The notes: generated by a model from the sequence alone, not told the origin. A stretch of DNA of 64,000 nt from DASQDN01 sp963825845 (GCA_963825845.1 CAWGVL010000064.1:34106-98105); one strand, 5' to 3'. Shown: positions 20,187 through 32,693, numbered from the stretch's first letter. Translations and numbers: made by a program.

Positions 20187-22238
20187 TCAGCTTCCGGTCC
20201 GCGGATCCTCCGACCGCGCTCGTTGAACCAGATCCAGAAACTCCTGCCGGATCAGATCGACCGGCCGTGATGAGACAGTCTCCATCGGCCGGTCGATGAT
20301 CTGAAGGAGCCGTTCGCTGATGTGCGATGGAAGGGCGCTCTCCAGGTACTCGAAGGCCAGACCGCGCAATTGCGGATCGTTCGCTCCGAGCGCCTCGAAC
20401 GCGACCCGAACCGGCTCGCGAGGCAGGACCACACCGATCAATGAAAAGACATGCTCCAGATCTGGCGATTTGCTCAACTCCCGTTCGATGATGTCATACA
20501 GCACGTCATGCTCATACTCGATGCCGCTTCTCTGCCGCAACGCATCCAGAGCACGCCCACACTGAAATCGCACTTCGAGATGAATGTCCTCAAGACCGGC
20601 AATCAATGCCTGCATCGCGCGCTTTCCACCTTCTTCCGCAATGATGTCCGGTAGCTTGCAGCGGACGATCACCTCGGTCGTCGAGTCCAAAAGAAAGTCC
20701 GAGTACTGACCTACATTTCGATCAGCTATAGCCCTCAGAGCACGGTCGACCGCATCACTCACGCTTTTTCGGCGAAGCATGGGGATCACGGTGGGAAGCA
20801 TCGCCCGGTTCAGGGCCGGTCCTTTCATCAAAGCTGACTTGACCCTTTCACGCTCGCCCGACATCAGGTCGGACCATTGCTGTTGCGCTGCGAGAGACAT
20901 CCACGCTGGAGGCGCAATGGGAGCAGCCGGCTCGCCTAGCATGATCGTCTGCGTCTCAGATCCGGAAAACGAGAGACGGGCGTAGGTTGTCTCGTCCAGT
21001 TCTGGCAGATCCAAATCCATCGCTCGGTGTCGCAGGCTCCGTTCTAACGACCGGACATACCCCTTGTTGATCCGTCTTGCCACCGTGAAGCTGACTGCCG
21101 ACGCGGCTACACCGGTCGCCATCATTACCGATTCAGCGGAAGCGCTCATCGTCGTGATGACGAGTTGCGCGAAGCCGCCGCCGAGAGCATCTCCCAGCCG
21201 GTCCACGGTTACGTCATTGATCGACTTGAGCGCACGCTTCTCAGCCGGCAGCATCGGTGTGTACAGAAGCTCATAGCCCGCTCGAAACAAAGAGCCGCGT
21301 ATAACAGCCTCGAGTCCACGTGCAATCACGACGAAGGGCAAGGTCCCGTTCAATACGGCAAAGACCCCGCCGCCGGTGACCGCAGCCGGGAGACTCGCAA
21401 CGCCCGCGCCGAGCCCGAAGCGGCTCAGGAACGCAGGAGTGATTGTCGTTTGCAGCAGGAAAGACAGCAGCGCCGTACCTGTGTGGAACATCGCGAAAAA
21501 GCGGAGGAGCGGCTCACCTGGACCTATCGTGTGGCGCGCCTGTGCTTTTAGGACGTAATCAAGGAGCGCCGCGGAAAAGGTCCCCAGAGCCACCAGATAC
21601 GAAATATTCCGCAGGTATCCCGATCCGCGAAGAAGGTCGCGGGCACGGACGTGCTTCTCGGTACGTTGAGCTTCTACCGGAGGCAGCAGTGCCAGCAACG
21701 CTCCTGTCGCAACCTGAGCGACAGTCAGGAACAGCAGCACCGTCTCGGTAGCCGTGAACACCGCGAGTCGTTCCGCGATAAATCCGCCTGCAACACCGCC
21801 TCCTGTGCCGGCGGCGGCTATCCTTCCGAAGTTGCGCTTTGCGGTGTATGGGTCGAGTTGCTCGTTGATCACGGACCAGAATCCCGAGGTGATCACCGCG
21901 CCCAGCGACACAACATGTACATACACGACAACGGCGGTCCAACCAGGGACGTGCCGGTATCCCAGCCATTCGACCGCCTGCAGACCTGCGCTGCCGATCA
22001 TCAGCGCAGGGATCAGCCGGCCAGGACCGATCCTGCTCAAGAGCCGGGAGCTGAGGATTCCGAGAACGATGGCCGTCAAAGCCGCTGTCACAACGATGGC
22101 GGGCAAGTGGCGCGCGCCGAAATTGGAGAGAAATAGCGCATCGCGAGCCGCCTTGCCGGCAACTTGGTACGCCATTATGAAGGCGGCTCCGCTCATCGCG
22201 ATTGCGATCGTGGAACTGCGGACTGAGCTATCGCTCAC
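20187..22238 (-). CDS. NTT/MFS-like transporter fused to HEAT-type C-terminus
   Basis: A 683-residue membrane protein. Residues 1-400 hold about eleven or twelve hydrophobic segments. The pattern MAYQVAGKAARDALFLSNFG, FWSVINEQLDPYTAKRNFGRI and AAAGTGGGVAGG resembles the ATP/ADP-translocase (TLC/NTT) and related MFS families. The C-terminal 280 residues are soluble and helical (VDRALRAIADRNVGQYSDFLLD, QCGRALDALRQ), consistent with HEAT-like repeats on the cytoplasmic side. Whether it exchanges nucleotides is unproven, since the family has many non-nucleotide members in free-living bacteria. It converges with the slipin gene and has no obvious partner. Confidence 0.65.
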   Translation of the reverse strand: MSDSSVRSSTIAIAMSGAAFIMAYQVAGKAARDALFLSNFGARHLPAIVVTAALTAIVLGILSSRLLSRIGPGRLIPALMIGSAGLQAVEWLGYRHVPGWTAVVVYVHVVSLGAVITSGFWSVINEQLDPYTAKRNFGRIAAAGTGGGVAGGFIAERLAVFTATETVLLFLTVAQVATGALLALLPPVEAQRTEKHVRARDLLRGSGYLRNISYLVALGTFSAALLDYVLKAQARHTIGPGEPLLRFFAMFHTGTALLSFLLQTTITPAFLSRFGLGAGVASLPAAVTGGGVFAVLNGTLPFVVIARGLEAVIRGSLFRAGYELLYTPMLPAEKRALKSINDVTVDRLGDALGGGFAQLVITTMSASAESVMMATGVAASAVSFTVARRINKGYVRSLERSLRHRAMDLDLPELDETTYARLSFSGSETQTIMLGEPAAPIAPPAWMSLAAQQQWSDLMSGERERVKSALMKGPALNRAMLPTVIPMLRRKSVSDAVDRALRAIADRNVGQYSDFLLDSTTEVIVRCKLPDIIAEEGGKRAMQALIAGLEDIHLEVRFQCGRALDALRQRSGIEYEHDVLYDIIERELSKSPDLEHVFSLIGVVLPREPVRVAFEALGANDPQLRGLAFEYLESALPSHISERLLQIIDRPMETVSSRPVDLIRQEFLDLVQRARSEDPRTGS

Positions 22239-22265
22239 GGAGTAAGGTTACCCGACGTGTTCATC

Positions 22266-22961
22266 TCAAATGTCACGGCCATAGATCGGAATCGCCGCCC
22301 CAGTGACCTGAGACAACTCATCTGACGCCAGTGACACGATCAGTGTTGCTACCTGATCCAGTTCTACCCACTTTTTGTAGTCGGCGTTGGGCATGGCCCT
22401 TCGATTGGCGGCCGTGTCCATAGTTCCGGGAAGAATGATGTTCGCGGTTATGCCAAACTTCGCGTTCTCAGATGCGATCGCGCGGATAAGAGCGATCAAG
22501 GCCGCCTTTGAGGCGCTATATGCGCCGACGTTGCCGTTAGACTCTACGGCCGCACGGCTGCCGATCGCAATAACACGTCCGGCCCCGCGATCGCGCATAT
22601 GCCCGAGGACTGCTTTGGCTACGTAAAATGCCGATTTCACGTTCACCTCGAACATTTGTTCGAGAGTGGAATCGTCCGTGTCTGCGACAGCTTTTCCTCC
22701 CGTGAATCCGCCGACGAGATGCACCAGAATATCGATCTGTCGGGCCCGGGCAAGTACGGAATCTACAACCGACCGCGCGGCATCCGAACTCGACAACTCC
22801 GACGGTACAGCGAAGAACCTTGGATGATCGAAGTCGCTGTCTCGAATGGATCGCGAGACTCCTGCGACCGTCGCCCCCGCTGCTAGGAAGGCGCTCGTCA
22901 CTGACGAACCGAGTCCTCCTTTTGCGCCCGTGATCAGAGCAACCTTGCCGTCGAGTGTCAT
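22266..22961 (-). CDS. Short-chain dehydrogenase/reductase
   Basis: A 231-residue classical SDR. It has the cofactor motif TGAKGGLGSS near the N-terminus, an HLVGG segment at the NAG position, a conserved serine in AIGSRAAV and the catalytic YSASKAALIAL. The NILPGTMDT segment follows the active site. It is NAD(P)-dependent with unknown substrate. A TATCCT -10 candidate ends eight bases before the ATG at 22961. The gene is divergent from the PSCyt/DUF1549 gene, with 70 bases between starts. Confidence 0.9.
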   Translation of the reverse strand: MTLDGKVALITGAKGGLGSSVTSAFLAAGATVAGVSRSIRDSDFDHPRFFAVPSELSSSDAARSVVDSVLARARQIDILVHLVGGFTGGKAVADTDDSTLEQMFEVNVKSAFYVAKAVLGHMRDRGAGRVIAIGSRAAVESNGNVGAYSASKAALIALIRAIASENAKFGITANIILPGTMDTAANRRAMPNADYKKWVELDQVATLIVSLASDELSQVTGAAIPIYGRDI

Positions 22962-23031
22962 GTGGAATCAGGATACCCCGTACAACGGTAGAATAGAATC
23001 TGTAGTTTCAGTTCCTTTGAAACCCTCCGTC

Positions 23032-26140
<3,109 letters not shown>

Positions 26141-26144
<4 letters not shown>

Positions 26145-27578
26145 GTTTCGATCCCATCACCGAACGCAAGCTGCTGATCACACGACGCCATTTCTTCGGC
26201 CGGACGCGCAACCGGCATCGGTACAGCGGCTCTGGCTTCGCTGCTCGGAAAGGAATTGCGCGCCGACACGGCATTGCCCGGGCTGCCGCACTTTGCGCCA
26301 AAAGCCAAGCGAATCATCTACTTGTTCCAGCACGGCGCGCCGTCGCAGTTGGATATGTTCGATTACAAGCCCGTCCTGAAAGACCGTCGAGGGTTGAACC
26401 TTCCCGATTCGATTCGCCAGGGCCAGCGCTTGACGGGAATGACGGCTTATCAAACGACTTTCCCGACCGCTCCGTCCGTCTTCAAGTTTGCACAGCACGG
26501 CCAAAGCGGCATGTGGCTCAGCGAACTCCTCCCGCATACCGCAAAGATCGCCGACGACCTGGTGCTGATCCGGTCGATGCATACCGAGGCGATCAACCAC
26601 GATCCCGCCGTCACGTTCTTCCAGACGGGCTTCCAACTCGCCGGCCGCCCGAGCATCGGATCCTGGATCGCTTACGGTCTCGGAACCGAGAACCAGGACC
26701 TGCCGGCGTTCGTGGCGATGGTGTCTCAGGGCACGGGAAACTCCCAGGCGCTAGCCGATCGAGCGTGGGGCAGCGGGTTTCTTCCGACCAAGTACCAAGG
26801 CGTGAAGTTCCGCTCCGCGCCGATCCGTGCTGTATCTCTCGAATCCTTCCGGATACTCGCGCGATGCCCGCCGGCGTTATCTGGATGACTTGTCGCAACT
26901 GAATGCGATAATGCGAAGGAGTACCAGGATCCGGAAATATCCGCTCGCATCTCCCAATATGAGATGGCTTTCCGGATGCAAGCGTCCGTACCCGAACTCG
27001 CCGACATCTCATCCGAGCCACCCTCGACCTTCGAGCTTTACGGACCCGACTCCCGGAAGCCCGGATCGTTTGCCGCGAATTGCATTCTGGCACGGCGGCT
27101 GGCCGAGCGTGGCGTGCGATTCATCCAACTCTTCCATCGCGGGTGGGATCAACATAACAACCTGCCGCGGGAGATCGGACCGCAGTGTAAGCAAACTGAT
27201 CAGCCCTCCGCGGCACTGATCCAGGATCTGAAGCAGCGCGGCATGCTTGACGACACGCTCGTGATCTGGGGCGGAGAATTCGGCCGCACGGTTTACTCAC
27301 AGGGCACACTGACGGAAGACAACTACGGTCGTGACCACCACCCGCGATGTTTCAGTCTCTGGATGGCGGGCGGAGGCTTGAAACGTGGTGTAACGTATGG
27401 CGAAACCGACGAGTTCAGTTACAACATCACTGAGAATCCCGTCGACGTGCATGATCTGCACGCCACGATTCTGAATTGTCTCGGCGTTGATCACACACGC
27501 CTGACGTATAAATTCCAGGGTCGACACTTCCGATTGACCGACGTCCACGGTCAGGTGGTGAAAGACATCGTAGCCTAA
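26141..27578 (+). CDS. DUF1501 (sulfatase-like) exported protein, frameshifted
   Basis: The partner of the PSCyt/DUF1553 protein, translationally coupled through ATGA. The N-terminus has a twin-arginine signal (TRRHFFGRT then, in another frame, GIGTAALASLLGKE). The body follows as KRIIYLFQHGAPSQLDMFDYKP, RSMHTEAINHDPAV, VRFIQLFHRGWDQHN, VIWGGEFGRTVYSQG and GRDHHPRCFSLWMAGGG. DUF1501 shares the alkaline phosphatase/sulfatase fold; the EFGR and DHHP motifs hold probable metal ligands. Joined length is about 478 residues, normal for the family. Frame changes occur near 26200, 26830 and 26930. The product is probably folded before Tat export and acts in the periplasm with its PSCyt partner. Confidence 0.85.
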
Positions 27579-27581
27579 CGT

Positions 27582-27630
27582 CGCTTCCAGCCGATTTTCC
27601 GCTAAAATAGACGCACTATGGCTGGAAGCG
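27582..27630. promoter_or_regulatory. Inverted repeat spanning -10 box and start codon of the ECF sigma gene
   Basis: The arms CGCTTCCAGCC (27582-27592) and GGCTGGAAGCG (27620-27630) are perfect 11-base complements 27 bases apart. Between them lie a TAAAAT -10 candidate (27603-27608) and the ATG at 27618. Transcription from that box would begin near 27615, so the left arm would not be in the RNA. A DNA operator or looping site is therefore more likely than an RNA hairpin for that transcript. Read-through RNA from DUF1501 would contain both arms. Confidence 0.5.
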
Positions 27631-28208
27631 CTAGTCCTTCCCCTTCCCCTCAACAGGAAGTTACAAACTTGCTCGTAGAGTGGAAGCAAGGTAATAAAGC
27701 GGCGATGGATCTGTTGACGCCGTTGGTGTACAACGAACTCCGCCGCCTGGCTGAGCGTTATCTCCGTAACGAACGATCGGCCGCGACGCTTCAGCCGACT
27801 GCGCTTGTGCATGAGGCCTATCTTCGACTGGTAGCGCAAAGCATGCCGGATTGGGAAAGCCGGGCGCACTTCTTTGGTGTCGCCGCCCACCTGATGCGGC
27901 AGATTCTCGTCGATCATGCGCGAAAACATCGCAGTGCGAAGCGCGGCGGTGGCGCCGAGAAAATGTCGATTGACGAAATCGTCGGATTGGGGACCGAAAG
28001 GCCTGCCGACATCATCGCTCTCGATGACGCCTTGAAAGCTCTTGCCGAGATCGACGAGCGTAAATCAAAGGTGATCGAACTCCGCTTCTTCGGCGGATTG
28101 AGCGTTGAGGAGACTGCAGTAGCATTGGGAGTCTCGCCGGCCACCGTAGGCCGGGAACAACGCCTCGCGGAAGCGTGGCTCCATCGCGAACTCAGTAACG
28201 AAGGATGA
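27618..28208 (+). CDS. ECF RNA polymerase sigma factor (TIGR02999-like)
   Basis: A 196-residue extracytoplasmic-function sigma factor of the type common in Acidobacteriota and Planctomycetes. Region 2 includes LTPLVYNELRRLAERYLR and ALVHEAYLRLV. Region 4 has the helix-turn-helix LSVEETAVALGVSPATVGRE. There is no anti-sigma gene; instead the gene overlaps a Ser/Thr kinase gene by four bases (ATGA). In this family, control by a partner kinase is the usual proposal, so phosphorylation may take the place of an anti-sigma factor. An inverted repeat covers its promoter region. Confidence 0.92.
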   Translation: MAGSASPSPSPQQEVTNLLVEWKQGNKAAMDLLTPLVYNELRRLAERYLRNERSAATLQPTALVHEAYLRLVAQSMPDWESRAHFFGVAAHLMRQILVDHARKHRSAKRGGGAEKMSIDEIVGLGTERPADIIALDDALKALAEIDERKSKVIELRFFGGLSVEETAVALGVSPATVGREQRLAEAWLHRELSNEG

Positions 28209-31027
28209 ACAAAGCCGAGCGGTGGAAAGCAGTCGAGGAATTATTCTACCGCGCGCTGGAAATGCCTGAAGGCGAGCGCTCTGCGTTCCTCGAGGAGAAT
28301 TGTCGCGGCGACGCGGACATGATCCGCGAGGTGGAATCCCTCCTTGAAAACGATACGGCCGCCTCCCATGGATCCATGGCTGCGGCCGCTGTCAAGAGGG
28401 CGCTCGTAAGCTTCCATAAGACCGAGACAGCCGCGAGTGCTCCTGGACGCAAAATCGGCCACTATCGCCTGCTTCGCGAGATCGGGCGGGGCGGGATGGG
28501 AACGGTTTATCTCGCGACGCGTGACGACGATACATTTGAAAAGAACGTTGCCATAAAGCTGGTACGCCGCGGGATGGACACGGAATTCATTCTGGCGCGA
28601 TTCCGGCGTGAGCGTCAGATTCTGGCTTCGCTCGAACACCCGAACATCGCACGATTACTGGATGGCGGCGCGACCGAAGACGGCCTGCCTTACCTGGTAA
28701 TGGAGTATGTGCAGGGCGTATCGATTACCGAGTACGCGGCTCAGCACAGCCTGTCGGTCGAACAGCGCCTGCGACTGTTCCTACAGATCTGCGACGCCGT
28801 CGAATATGCGCATCGCCATTTCGTCGTTCACCGCGATGTGAAACCAACCAACATTCTCGTCGATGAGGAGGGAATCCCGAAACTCCTGGACTTCGGTATC
28901 TCGAAGCTGCTTGCGTATGACGGCACAACGACTACCGAAACGATCACACACGAAGTGCGGATGCTCACACCGGATTACGCGAGTCCTGAGCAAATTCGAG
29001 GAGATGCGATTACGGCCGCGGCTGACGTTTACTCGCTCGGCGCGGTGCTTTACGAACTCCTCACCGGGATCAAGCCGCATCGTTTCGATAGAACCACCGT
29101 GCAAGAGGTCGAAAAGACTATTTGCGAAGTCGATGTCGAAAGGCCGAGCGAAGCTGTACGACCGGCAGGAGACCGTGCGCTGGCGCGCAAGCTTCAGGGT
29201 GACCTCGACAATATCGTCCTGCTTGCGATGCGCAAGGAGGCCAAGCGGCGGTATGGATCCGTCCATAGTCTTGCGTCGGACTTGCGTGGGTATCTCGAGT
29301 TTCTTCCAGTCTCGGCGCGGCCCGATAGCCCGGTCTACAGGGCGAAGAAGTTTCTGCGACGGAACTGGGGGCCGTTGAGCGCGGTCGCTGCTGTCATTAC
29401 CGTGCTGCTGATCGGAGTCCTGATGGCCCAGCGAGAAGCCAGAATCGCGCGGATGCACTTCGACCAGGTGCGGCGATTGGCAAACACGTTTGTCACCGGA
29501 GTCCACGACGAAATCCGTGATCTTCCCGGCTCGACACGCGCCCGTCGCATGATCGTGAAAACCGGACTCGAATACCTCGAAGCTCTAGCAGCCAATTCGC
29601 AAGGTGAGATCGATCTACAACGTGAAATCGGCGCGGGTTACGTGCGGATCGGCGACGTGCAGGGTAGCGTACTCGAGGCGAATCTCGGCGACACGAAGGG
29701 CGCTCTAGAGAGTTACAACAAGGCGCTGAAGCTACTCGAGAATGTGGCTCGGGAACGGCCTGAAGCTCTCGACGTCCGTCGCGAGGTGCTCAATATTTAT
29801 CGCCGCATTGGCGATATCTATGGATATACCAAGAGCACGGATGAAGCACTTCGAGCCTATGCGCACGCCCGTGCTGTGGGGGAGACGCTCCTTGCGCAAA
29901 AGCCTGACGATGACGGCATCGTCCGGAGCCTTGCCGATCTTTATCAGGCGCAGGGACGCAGCCTGCGGCTCGGTGAAGACCTCAAGGGTGCGCTCGATGC
30001 ATCGAACCGCGCGATCGAATTATACCGGAGGCTCGCGGAGAAGCGTCCGGATGATCTGCTTATTCGCCGCGATGTGGCCAGTACCGCATCGGCAGCCGGA
30101 ATGGCTCTCAGCCGTCTCGGGCGGCGCGAGGAAGCGCTCAGCAGTTTCACGGAAGCGGTACGAAATCTCGAATATCTTGCCTCTCACGACCCGCAGAACG
30201 CTCTTAGCCGACGCGGGTTGATGCTGGCCTACAGCCACATCGGCGACACGTTGAGCGAGACCGGTGTCGCGAAACCTTCGGAAATGCCGGCTGCGCTTGA
30301 TGCCTATCTGAAAATGTACGAGGCCGCGCAGAAACTGCATAAGGAAGATCCGGCCGACTTTCGCGCGCTGACCGATATTGGCATCGCAACGATGCGAGTG
30401 GCCAAAGCTACCGCGGATCCGGACCAGAGGCTGCAGCGATACCAGGAAGCCCTCGGTTATATGCAGAACGCGGCGCAGACAAACAAAGATCTGATGCTGG
30501 ACATGAATACCGCATTCGTGGAGACCCGCATTGCTGAACTGCTTCGACCCAAGGGATCAAAAGAGGCGACACGCCTGTATCATCACGCTCGCCAGACGAA
30601 CGAGCGGTTGCTTGAAAGTGATCCCAAGAACCAGAGTGTCCGGCGCACGTTGATGGAGGATCTGCGTGCTCTCGGCGAGCAAAGCGCCGCGCGAGGCGTT
30701 CGTCTCGAGGCCGAAATCTTCCGCGACAGGATCATAGAACTCACCGAACAGGTGAAGACCCTGAAGATGTCCAACCGAACACAGGGGCTGATCCCGCGGG
30801 GCTACGCGAGCGTGGGCTTCATCGAGGTTCTTCTCGGTAACAAAGACGGCGCACGCGAATGGTTTGAGCGCGCGCTGGCCGAGCATCGACGACTGCAAGC
30901 CCTTCCCGGGTACGCGGGTCGCGATGATTTCGCGGAATTGGAGACGGCGATCGCGAAGCTTTCGCCTAGCGCATCTTCTCTACAAACTCGCCAGTACTCG
31001 CGTTCACGTACACGGAGTATCCGCTAG
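28205..31027 (+). CDS. Ser/Thr protein kinase with TPR sensor region
   Basis: A 940-residue Hanks-type kinase. The catalytic domain (about 85-365) has the P-loop EIGRGGMGTVY, Lys118 in VAIKLVRRG, HRD with Asp211, DFG with Asp229 and DYASPEQI. A single membrane helix (about 392-412, SAVAAVITVLLIGVLMA) precedes 500 residues of TPR-like helices, which would be outside the membrane as a sensor or scaffold. It is co-translated with the ECF sigma factor and probably controls it. The last 20 residues (TRQYSRSRTRSIR) lie antisense to the lipoprotein gene and look unnatural. One indel near the end would give a stop at 30967-30969 instead. Confidence 0.92.
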   Translation: MNKAERWKAVEELFYRALEMPEGERSAFLEENCRGDADMIREVESLLENDTAASHGSMAAAAVKRALVSFHKTETAASAPGRKIGHYRLLREIGRGGMGTVYLATRDDDTFEKNVAIKLVRRGMDTEFILARFRRERQILASLEHPNIARLLDGGATEDGLPYLVMEYVQGVSITEYAAQHSLSVEQRLRLFLQICDAVEYAHRHFVVHRDVKPTNILVDEEGIPKLLDFGISKLLAYDGTTTTETITHEVRMLTPDYASPEQIRGDAITAAADVYSLGAVLYELLTGIKPHRFDRTTVQEVEKTICEVDVERPSEAVRPAGDRALARKLQGDLDNIVLLAMRKEAKRRYGSVHSLASDLRGYLEFLPVSARPDSPVYRAKKFLRRNWGPLSAVAAVITVLLIGVLMAQREARIARMHFDQVRRLANTFVTGVHDEIRDLPGSTRARRMIVKTGLEYLEALAANSQGEIDLQREIGAGYVRIGDVQGSVLEANLGDTKGALESYNKALKLLENVARERPEALDVRREVLNIYRRIGDIYGYTKSTDEALRAYAHARAVGETLLAQKPDDDGIVRSLADLYQAQGRSLRLGEDLKGALDASNRAIELYRRLAEKRPDDLLIRRDVASTASAAGMALSRLGRREEALSSFTEAVRNLEYLASHDPQNALSRRGLMLAYSHIGDTLSETGVAKPSEMPAALDAYLKMYEAAQKLHKEDPADFRALTDIGIATMRVAKATADPDQRLQRYQEALGYMQNAAQTNKDLMLDMNTAFVETRIAELLRPKGSKEATRLYHHARQTNERLLESDPKNQSVRRTLMEDLRALGEQSAARGVRLEAEIFRDRIIELTEQVKTLKMSNRTQGLIPRGYASVGFIEVLLGNKDGAREWFERALAEHRRLQALPGYAGRDDFAELETAIAKLSPSASSLQTRQYSRSRTRSIR

Positions 31028-31577
31028 TCGCGACCGATGTGCCCCAAATGACACGCCATGTCAGATACGGATGGCGGCTCGTCTGCTCCAACAGAAACGT
31101 CACGGGGATATCAGGATTCTTCTTCACGAACTCGGTGCTCTGCTTTAAGGCAGTCTCATAGGCAGCCGTCGAATCGGTGCGGAATGCCTGCACCGGCCAC
31201 GGTCTAGTCTGTCCTCGAGGACCCGAATAGTCCTCTTCGCCGGCCGGGAACACGCCCTTGTGAATGTTTCCCTCTTCAACCACCGAGTACGTGAATGTTC
31301 GCGATTTCCGCTTCGACGGGGAAACGACGATGACTTCCCATGCCGCGCGCTTACCACCCTCACCCTTGAGGCTGGCCATCGGTACATCCCGAACACGTAA
31401 GACTTGCAAGTCCGGCGCCCACGTTCGTGCTGTCAGGAAGACTTGATGGAACGCATATTGTGCGCCGACTGGCTCCGCCGGAGCTGCGGGTTCCTTGGCT
31501 TTTTTAGGGGGCTCGGAGCAACCGGTGACAAAAAGAAGTACCGGCGCGCATGCGAGGATCGCTCGACGCGTGAACAT
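30966..31577 (-). CDS. Exported lipoprotein with PepSY-like end
   Basis: A 203-residue protein with a lipoprotein signal (MFTRRAILACAPVLLFVTGCSE). The lipobox VTGC would place Cys20 as the lipidated residue. A Lys/Pro/Ala linker follows, then a globular part whose C-terminus (YLTWRVIWGTSVATSGYSVYVNASTGEFVEKM) resembles the end of PepSY-type domains. Function is unknown. Upstream, TACCAT (31584-31589, reverse) ends six bases before the ATG and sits in the perfect inverted repeat CCCTTA-TGG-TAAGGG (31579-31593), so the message is probably leaderless. It converges with the kinase gene. Confidence 0.75.
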   Translation of the reverse strand: MFTRRAILACAPVLLFVTGCSEPPKKAKEPAAPAEPVGAQYAFHQVFLTARTWAPDLQVLRVRDVPMASLKGEGGKRAAWEVIVVSPSKRKSRTFTYSVVEEGNIHKGVFPAGEEDYSGPRGQTRPWPVQAFRTDSTAAYETALKQSTEFVKKNPDIPVTFLLEQTSRHPYLTWRVIWGTSVATSGYSVYVNASTGEFVEKMR

Positions 31578-31578
31578 A

Positions 31579-31593
31579 CCCTTATGGTAAGGG
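31579..31593 (-). promoter_or_regulatory. Palindrome over the lipoprotein promoter
   Basis: CCCTTA-TGG-TAAGGG forms a six-base perfect inverted repeat over the -10 candidate (TACCAT on the minus strand) and the expected transcription start of the lipoprotein gene. It could be a repressor site. Confidence 0.4.
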
Positions 31594-31629
31594 CAACGGG
31601 TGCGATGTCGTAAGAAGGAAGAGTGCGCT

Positions 31630-31881
31630 TCAGGACTCGACGGCGTTTGTCGTTGCTGCGGGCGCTACTTTCTTGCGCGCACGAGTCGCACGTTTTTCAA
31701 CGGGCGGCTGCCGGTCGCTCTTCTTCAATGACGGCAGAGCCATGGACGCGATGAATTTCTTCTCTCCATGCTCGTCGAACTTGATGACGATATAATCGTC
31801 GTTACAAGACACAACTGAACCCAGTCCGAACTTCTGGTGTTCGACCTGAGCCCCTTGCGCGAATGCCGGTTTCGTCGCCAT
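31630..31881 (-). CDS. Small tudor-like (DUF3553-type) protein
   Basis: An 83-residue protein. Residues 8-52 (GAQVEHQKFGLGSVVSCNDD then VIKFDEHGEKKFIASMALPSL) match the small beta-barrel found at the C-terminus of PcrA/UvrD helicases (DUF3553/tudor-like), which contacts RNA polymerase there. Here it stands alone, followed by a basic, low-complexity tail rich in Lys, Arg, Ala and Pro that could bind nucleic acid. A role in transcription or repair is only suggested by that similarity. The ATG at 31881 is the only start that keeps the domain whole. Confidence 0.7.
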   Translation of the reverse strand: MATKPAFAQGAQVEHQKFGLGSVVSCNDDYIVIKFDEHGEKKFIASMALPSLKKSDRQPPVEKRATRARKKVAPAATTNAVES

Positions 31882-31987
31882 TGTAAGGTAGTCCCTTCTA
31901 ATTCATTCTAACAAATCGACTTATTATTGTCGAGTCGAAGAATTCCCCAGGACAGATGAGCCTGAGCGCATACGGCAGGATGAATGA

Positions 31988-32309
31988 TTGTGATGGAAGG
32001 AAGTCATCGGCTCACGCCAGAGCAGATATCTACGTTCCTGGCGGCCAGTACGGAACGGGTGCGCTGCACGAACGTTTCGAAACAGGCGATGGGGACGGTA
32101 CGGCGGTACCTGATGCGAGCACGGGGCGCAGATCACACCGGCTGATCGGCGAGATTTCCGCAGCCGGAGAACTGAAGAAGGCAGCGCGCCGGCGACGGTT
32201 TCCCATGCGGTATACGGATGCCGATGTCTTACTGCTGCCCGGCGTGGACGTGGCGCATCAGGGCTTTAGTCGGGAGCGGCCGTCCGCCCTTTGCTGCAGC
32301 GCGGTCTAG
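31988..32309 (+). mobile_element. Remnant of an integrase-domain transposase
   Basis: Two adjoining reading frames give HRLTPEQISTFLAASTERVR and VRRYLMRARGADHTG, then HRLIGEISAAGELKKAARRR, RFPMRYTDADVLLL and GVDVAHQGF. These follow the order of the N-terminal helix-turn-helix region of a transposase family with an integrase core (seen as ...FLEASEGVRF..., RRYL, TRLI and RYT-DV-LLA-VDEAH in intact relatives). The conserved core with its DDE residues is missing, and beyond 32310 only scattered matches and stops remain. I found no terminal inverted repeats or target duplication. It is an old, truncated insertion. Confidence 0.55.
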
Positions 32310-32693
32310 AGATGTACAAAGATCCTGCTTATTCAGCGGCTCGCGGGGATCCCGGTGTCGGACTCTGAAATCTTCGGAACACCGCGAGGCCCCGGATGCT
32401 GAAACCTTGCAACCAGCTTCTGGCGCGGAGCCGAGCCCTGTGAAATGCGACTCGGGAACGAATACAGCACTGGTACCAGGCTTGAGCCCGCGAATCGCTT
32501 AAGTCTTTCAGGCTCATTCTTCAAGTGGAGAATACTGTACTGCAGATAACCTGTATGCAATCTTTCACATGGCAGGCCGACCACTCGGAACAGAGCTGAA
32601 GTGTTCGGCAGCTCTCACCCACAGTTAGCCGTTTCAAGCGGATTCCCTATTGAACTTATCCGCTTTCTAAGGCATCTATCTTAGAGCGAAGCT
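32310..32693. other. Non-coding decayed sequence
   Basis: The stretch between the transposase relic and the zinc-ribbon gene holds short frames with several stops. One segment (EMYKDPAYSAA, near 32311-32345) may continue the transposase. No RNA gene or convincing promoter was seen. Confidence 0.4.
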
